Source: an uncultured Collinsella sp.
GTDB taxonomy: Bacteria; Actinomycetota; Coriobacteriia; Coriobacteriales; Coriobacteriaceae
Length of the DNA: 16,138 nucleotides
Assembly (NCBI GenBank): GCA_958415625.1
Contig: CATYZI010000045.1
Location: forward strand, 1 to 16,138
Direction: 5' to 3'
Shown one piece after another: positions 14,721 through 16,138 of the stretch. Made by a program: the position numbers and the translations under genes. Numbering within the stretch: position 1 is the stretch's first letter; each line of letters starts with the position of its first letter. The notes under the pieces are model-generated. The model was given only the letters and a program-made list of their open reading frames with translations, searched no databases and had not been told where the DNA came from.

Positions 14721-15956
14721 ATGTTTAATAAAAAGCCCCTCGCGGATACCACCACCCGAAGACCCTCAACTGGTGCGCAGGCCAAGATCTACAGTCGCGA
14801 TAACGTGGCTCGCTATTCCGAGCGAGCTCGCCAACGTCGCCGTAGCCACACGATTCGTCACGTCGCGCTCATTGTCGTGCTTGGCGTGCTGCTGAGTGCC
14901 ACTACCGCTGCCGGCCTGTGGTTTGCCACCATTATGGGCAAGCTCGGCGATTCTAATGTCATTACCGACAATCTGCGTCGGGTTCTGGTTGACACCGATG
15001 AGGCAAAGGATCCGTTCTACGTGCTGCTTCTTGGCACCGACGGCCGTCCGGGCGAGGATACGTATCGTGCCGACTCGATTATCCTGGCACGCATCGACCC
15101 CACGCAAAAGCAGGCGACGCTCATTTCCGTTCCGCGCGACACCAAGGTCGAGTACAAGGGCGAGACCATGAAGATCAACGCCTGCCATACCGTTGGCGGC
15201 GCCGAGGCCATGGTCGAGGCGGTCAACGAGCTGTGCGGTGTTCAGATTTCCCACTATGCCGAGGTCAGCTTCGACGGTATGCAGGCGCTGATTGATTCGG
15301 TTGGCGGTATCGACATTAACGCAACCGATGATGTTGACGACCCTGAGCACCTGGATATTAAGATTACCGCTGGCCAGCAGCATATGGACGGTGCCACCGC
15401 CCTTACCTATGCCCGCTGCCGCTACACCTATGCCGACGGCGATTACACGCGCATGCGCCACCAGCGTCAGGTGCTTGGCGCCCTTGCCAACCAGATTCTC
15501 AATAACTTCGATGCCACGAAGATTTTTGGCCTGGTTAATTCGCTGTCCGATATGCTCGTAACCGATATGAGCGTTCAGGATATCGTGGCTACGGTCAACG
15601 CCATGCGCGGTATGGATGTCGACGGTATCTACTCGGCCAACCTGCCCTCGTACGCCGACGACAGCACCATGATCGACGGTGTGAGCTACGTCTTTGTCTA
15701 CGAGGACGAGCTCAAGGAAATGATGGAGCGCGTCGATGCTGGCAAGGATCCCAAGGGTCCCAACACCATGGGTCTTTCCGACGGTTCCAGCTCTACGATC
15801 GGCGACCTGAACAACAACACGTCTGACGATTACGCAAACGGTACCGCAACCTCATCGGTCAGCTCTGACGATTCCGATGACTCAAGCGATTCGAGCGATT
15901 CGGACTACTACGAAGAGCCCACCGGCGACGGCAACGGCTACGAAGCCAATTATTAG
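14721..15956 (+). CDS. LytR-CpsA-Psr family cell-wall glycopolymer ligase
   Basis: LCP proteins transfer lipid-linked glycopolymers (teichoic-acid-like or capsular) onto peptidoglycan at the outer face of the membrane. The 411-residue product has a basic cytoplasmic N-terminus, one membrane helix at about 47-71, then the LCP domain: FYVLLLGTDGRPGEDTYRAD (99-118), SVPRDTKV (136-143), VGGIDIN (194-200), and GDYTRMRHQRQ (240-250), which holds the conserved arginines. From about 345 a low-complexity Ser/Asp/Asn-rich tail ends in YYEEPTGDGNGYEANY and is probably an extracellular disordered region. ATG 14721 is preferred, with CAGG (14711-14714) six bases upstream; an in-frame TTG at 14715 would add two residues. 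Close spacing to murA suggests cotranscription. Confidence 0.92.
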   Translation: MFNKKPLADTTTRRPSTGAQAKIYSRDNVARYSERARQRRRSHTIRHVALIVVLGVLLSATTAAGLWFATIMGKLGDSNVITDNLRRVLVDTDEAKDPFYVLLLGTDGRPGEDTYRADSIILARIDPTQKQATLISVPRDTKVEYKGETMKINACHTVGGAEAMVEAVNELCGVQISHYAEVSFDGMQALIDSVGGIDINATDDVDDPEHLDIKITAGQQHMDGATALTYARCRYTYADGDYTRMRHQRQVLGALANQILNNFDATKIFGLVNSLSDMLVTDMSVQDIVATVNAMRGMDVDGIYSANLPSYADDSTMIDGVSYVFVYEDELKEMMERVDAGKDPKGPNTMGLSDGSSSTIGDLNNNTSDDYANGTATSSVSSDDSDDSSDSSDSDYYEEPTGDGNGYEANY

Positions 15957-15986
15957 GGTTACGCGGGCTTACCAGCCCGCGTAACC
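15957..15986. terminator. 13-bp perfect hairpin, possible bidirectional terminator
   Basis: GGTTACGCGGGCT (15957-15969) and AGCCCGCGTAACC (15974-15986) pair perfectly around a TACC loop, starting right after the LCP stop codon. No T tract follows on either strand, so it may instead stabilise the mRNA 3' end or belong to the repeat modules to its right. Confidence 0.55.
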
Positions 15987-16138
15987 AGTTGACGCTGCAA
16001 ACCCGCCAGAGCGGCAATCTGCCTTTCAACTTCGGCGGCATGATCAAAATAGTTCCGCCGTTCTGCCGAACGGCGGACCGGTTGACGCTGCGCGGGCCGC
16101 ATTTGGACAATCTGACGTTCAACTTCAAGGGCGCGACC
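15959..16138 (-). CDS. C-terminal fragment of a convergent gene with 31-residue repeats
   Basis: Read on the minus strand from the right edge, one frame stays open for 59 codons to a TAA at 15961-15959, which lies inside the hairpin after the LCP gene. It contains two copies of an Arg/Gln-rich repeat 31 residues apart, starting EVERQIVQMRPAQRQP and EVERQIAALAGLQRQL. Inside the otherwise identical EVERQI core, the Arg codon is CGT in one copy and AGG in the other: two base changes with no amino-acid change, which favours this frame. The product is very basic and not recognised. Short length, a missing start and other open frames in this GC-rich stretch keep confidence low. Confidence 0.4.
   Translation of the reverse strand, partial: GRALEVERQIVQMRPAQRQPVRRSAERRNYFDHAAEVERQIAALAGLQRQLVTRAGKPA
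15988..16126. repeat. Two direct modules with a 93-base period
   Basis: Three blocks are identical and offset by exactly 93 bases: GTTGACGCTGC (15988-15998 and 16081-16091), CAATCTG (16015-16021 and 16108-16114) and TTCAACTTC (16025-16033 and 16118-16126). The sequence between blocks differs. Each module is preceded by a perfect hairpin with a 4-base loop: 15957-15986 (13 bp) and 16054-16077 (10 bp). The array may continue beyond the window. Confidence 0.6.
16054..16077. repeat. 10-bp perfect hairpin between the 93-base modules
   Basis: TCCGCCGTTC (16054-16063) and GAACGGCGGA (16068-16077) pair perfectly around a TGCC loop. Its stem sequence is unrelated to that of the hairpin at 15957-15986, but the shape, tetraloop (TACC or TGCC) and place relative to the next module are the same. 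Confidence 0.6.

Noticed and set aside
15859..16128. 89-codon minus-strand ORF starting MKLNVRLSKCG
   Set aside because: It overlaps the LCP 3' end heavily, and the repeat comparison favours another minus-strand frame, in which a double base change between repeat copies is synonymous.

Overview
The window looks like a chromosomal segment of a high-GC member of the Coriobacteriia, most likely Collinsella or a close relative. This is inferred from protein character, GC-rich codon use, frequent GTG and TTG starts, and gene order; no database search was possible. All intact genes lie on the + strand. The only minus-strand candidate is a gene fragment that enters at the right edge.

Bases 1-1110 are accessory and visibly more AT-rich. 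They hold the C-terminal half of a major facilitator (MFS) transporter, apparently frameshifted, and a short overlapping ORF whose 3' end runs into a palindromic repeat. The repeat is a 32-bp perfect inverted repeat with a third copy of its core in the loop. After it comes about 450 bp of non-coding, structure-rich DNA leading to the prmC promoter.

Bases 1111-6172 carry translation and metabolic genes. They are prmC (release-factor methyltransferase with an unusual acidic/Ala-rich insertion of about 120 residues), an orphan HicB-type regulator with a palindromic operator over its own promoter, a Sua5/YrdC-family tRNA threonylcarbamoyladenosine synthesis gene, glpK (glycerol kinase with an altered phosphate loop) and upp (uracil phosphoribosyltransferase).

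Bases 6365-13411 are a complete F1Fo ATP synthase operon in the order atpI-B-E-F-H-A-G-D-C. It has a recognisable promoter and ends in a strong intrinsic terminator. Subunits a and c form the proton path, b and delta the stator, and alpha3-beta3-gamma-epsilon the catalytic motor. The c-subunit gene has the strongest Shine-Dalgarno sequence, which fits its high copy number in the complex.

Bases 13425-15956 hold two envelope genes: murA, the first committed step of peptidoglycan synthesis, and a LytR-CpsA-Psr protein that probably attaches glycopolymers to the wall. The final 180 bases contain two 93-nt-period modules, each with a perfect tetraloop hairpin. They also read as the C-terminus of a convergent minus-strand gene built from 31-residue repeats.

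The order prmC - sua5 - upp - atp operon - murA matches the same chromosomal neighbourhood in Bacillus subtilis, so most of the window is an old conserved core. The novelty candidates are the left accessory end, the inserts and substitutions in PrmC, Sua5 and GlpK, the HicB locus and the right-edge repeat. No convincing new multi-gene system was found.
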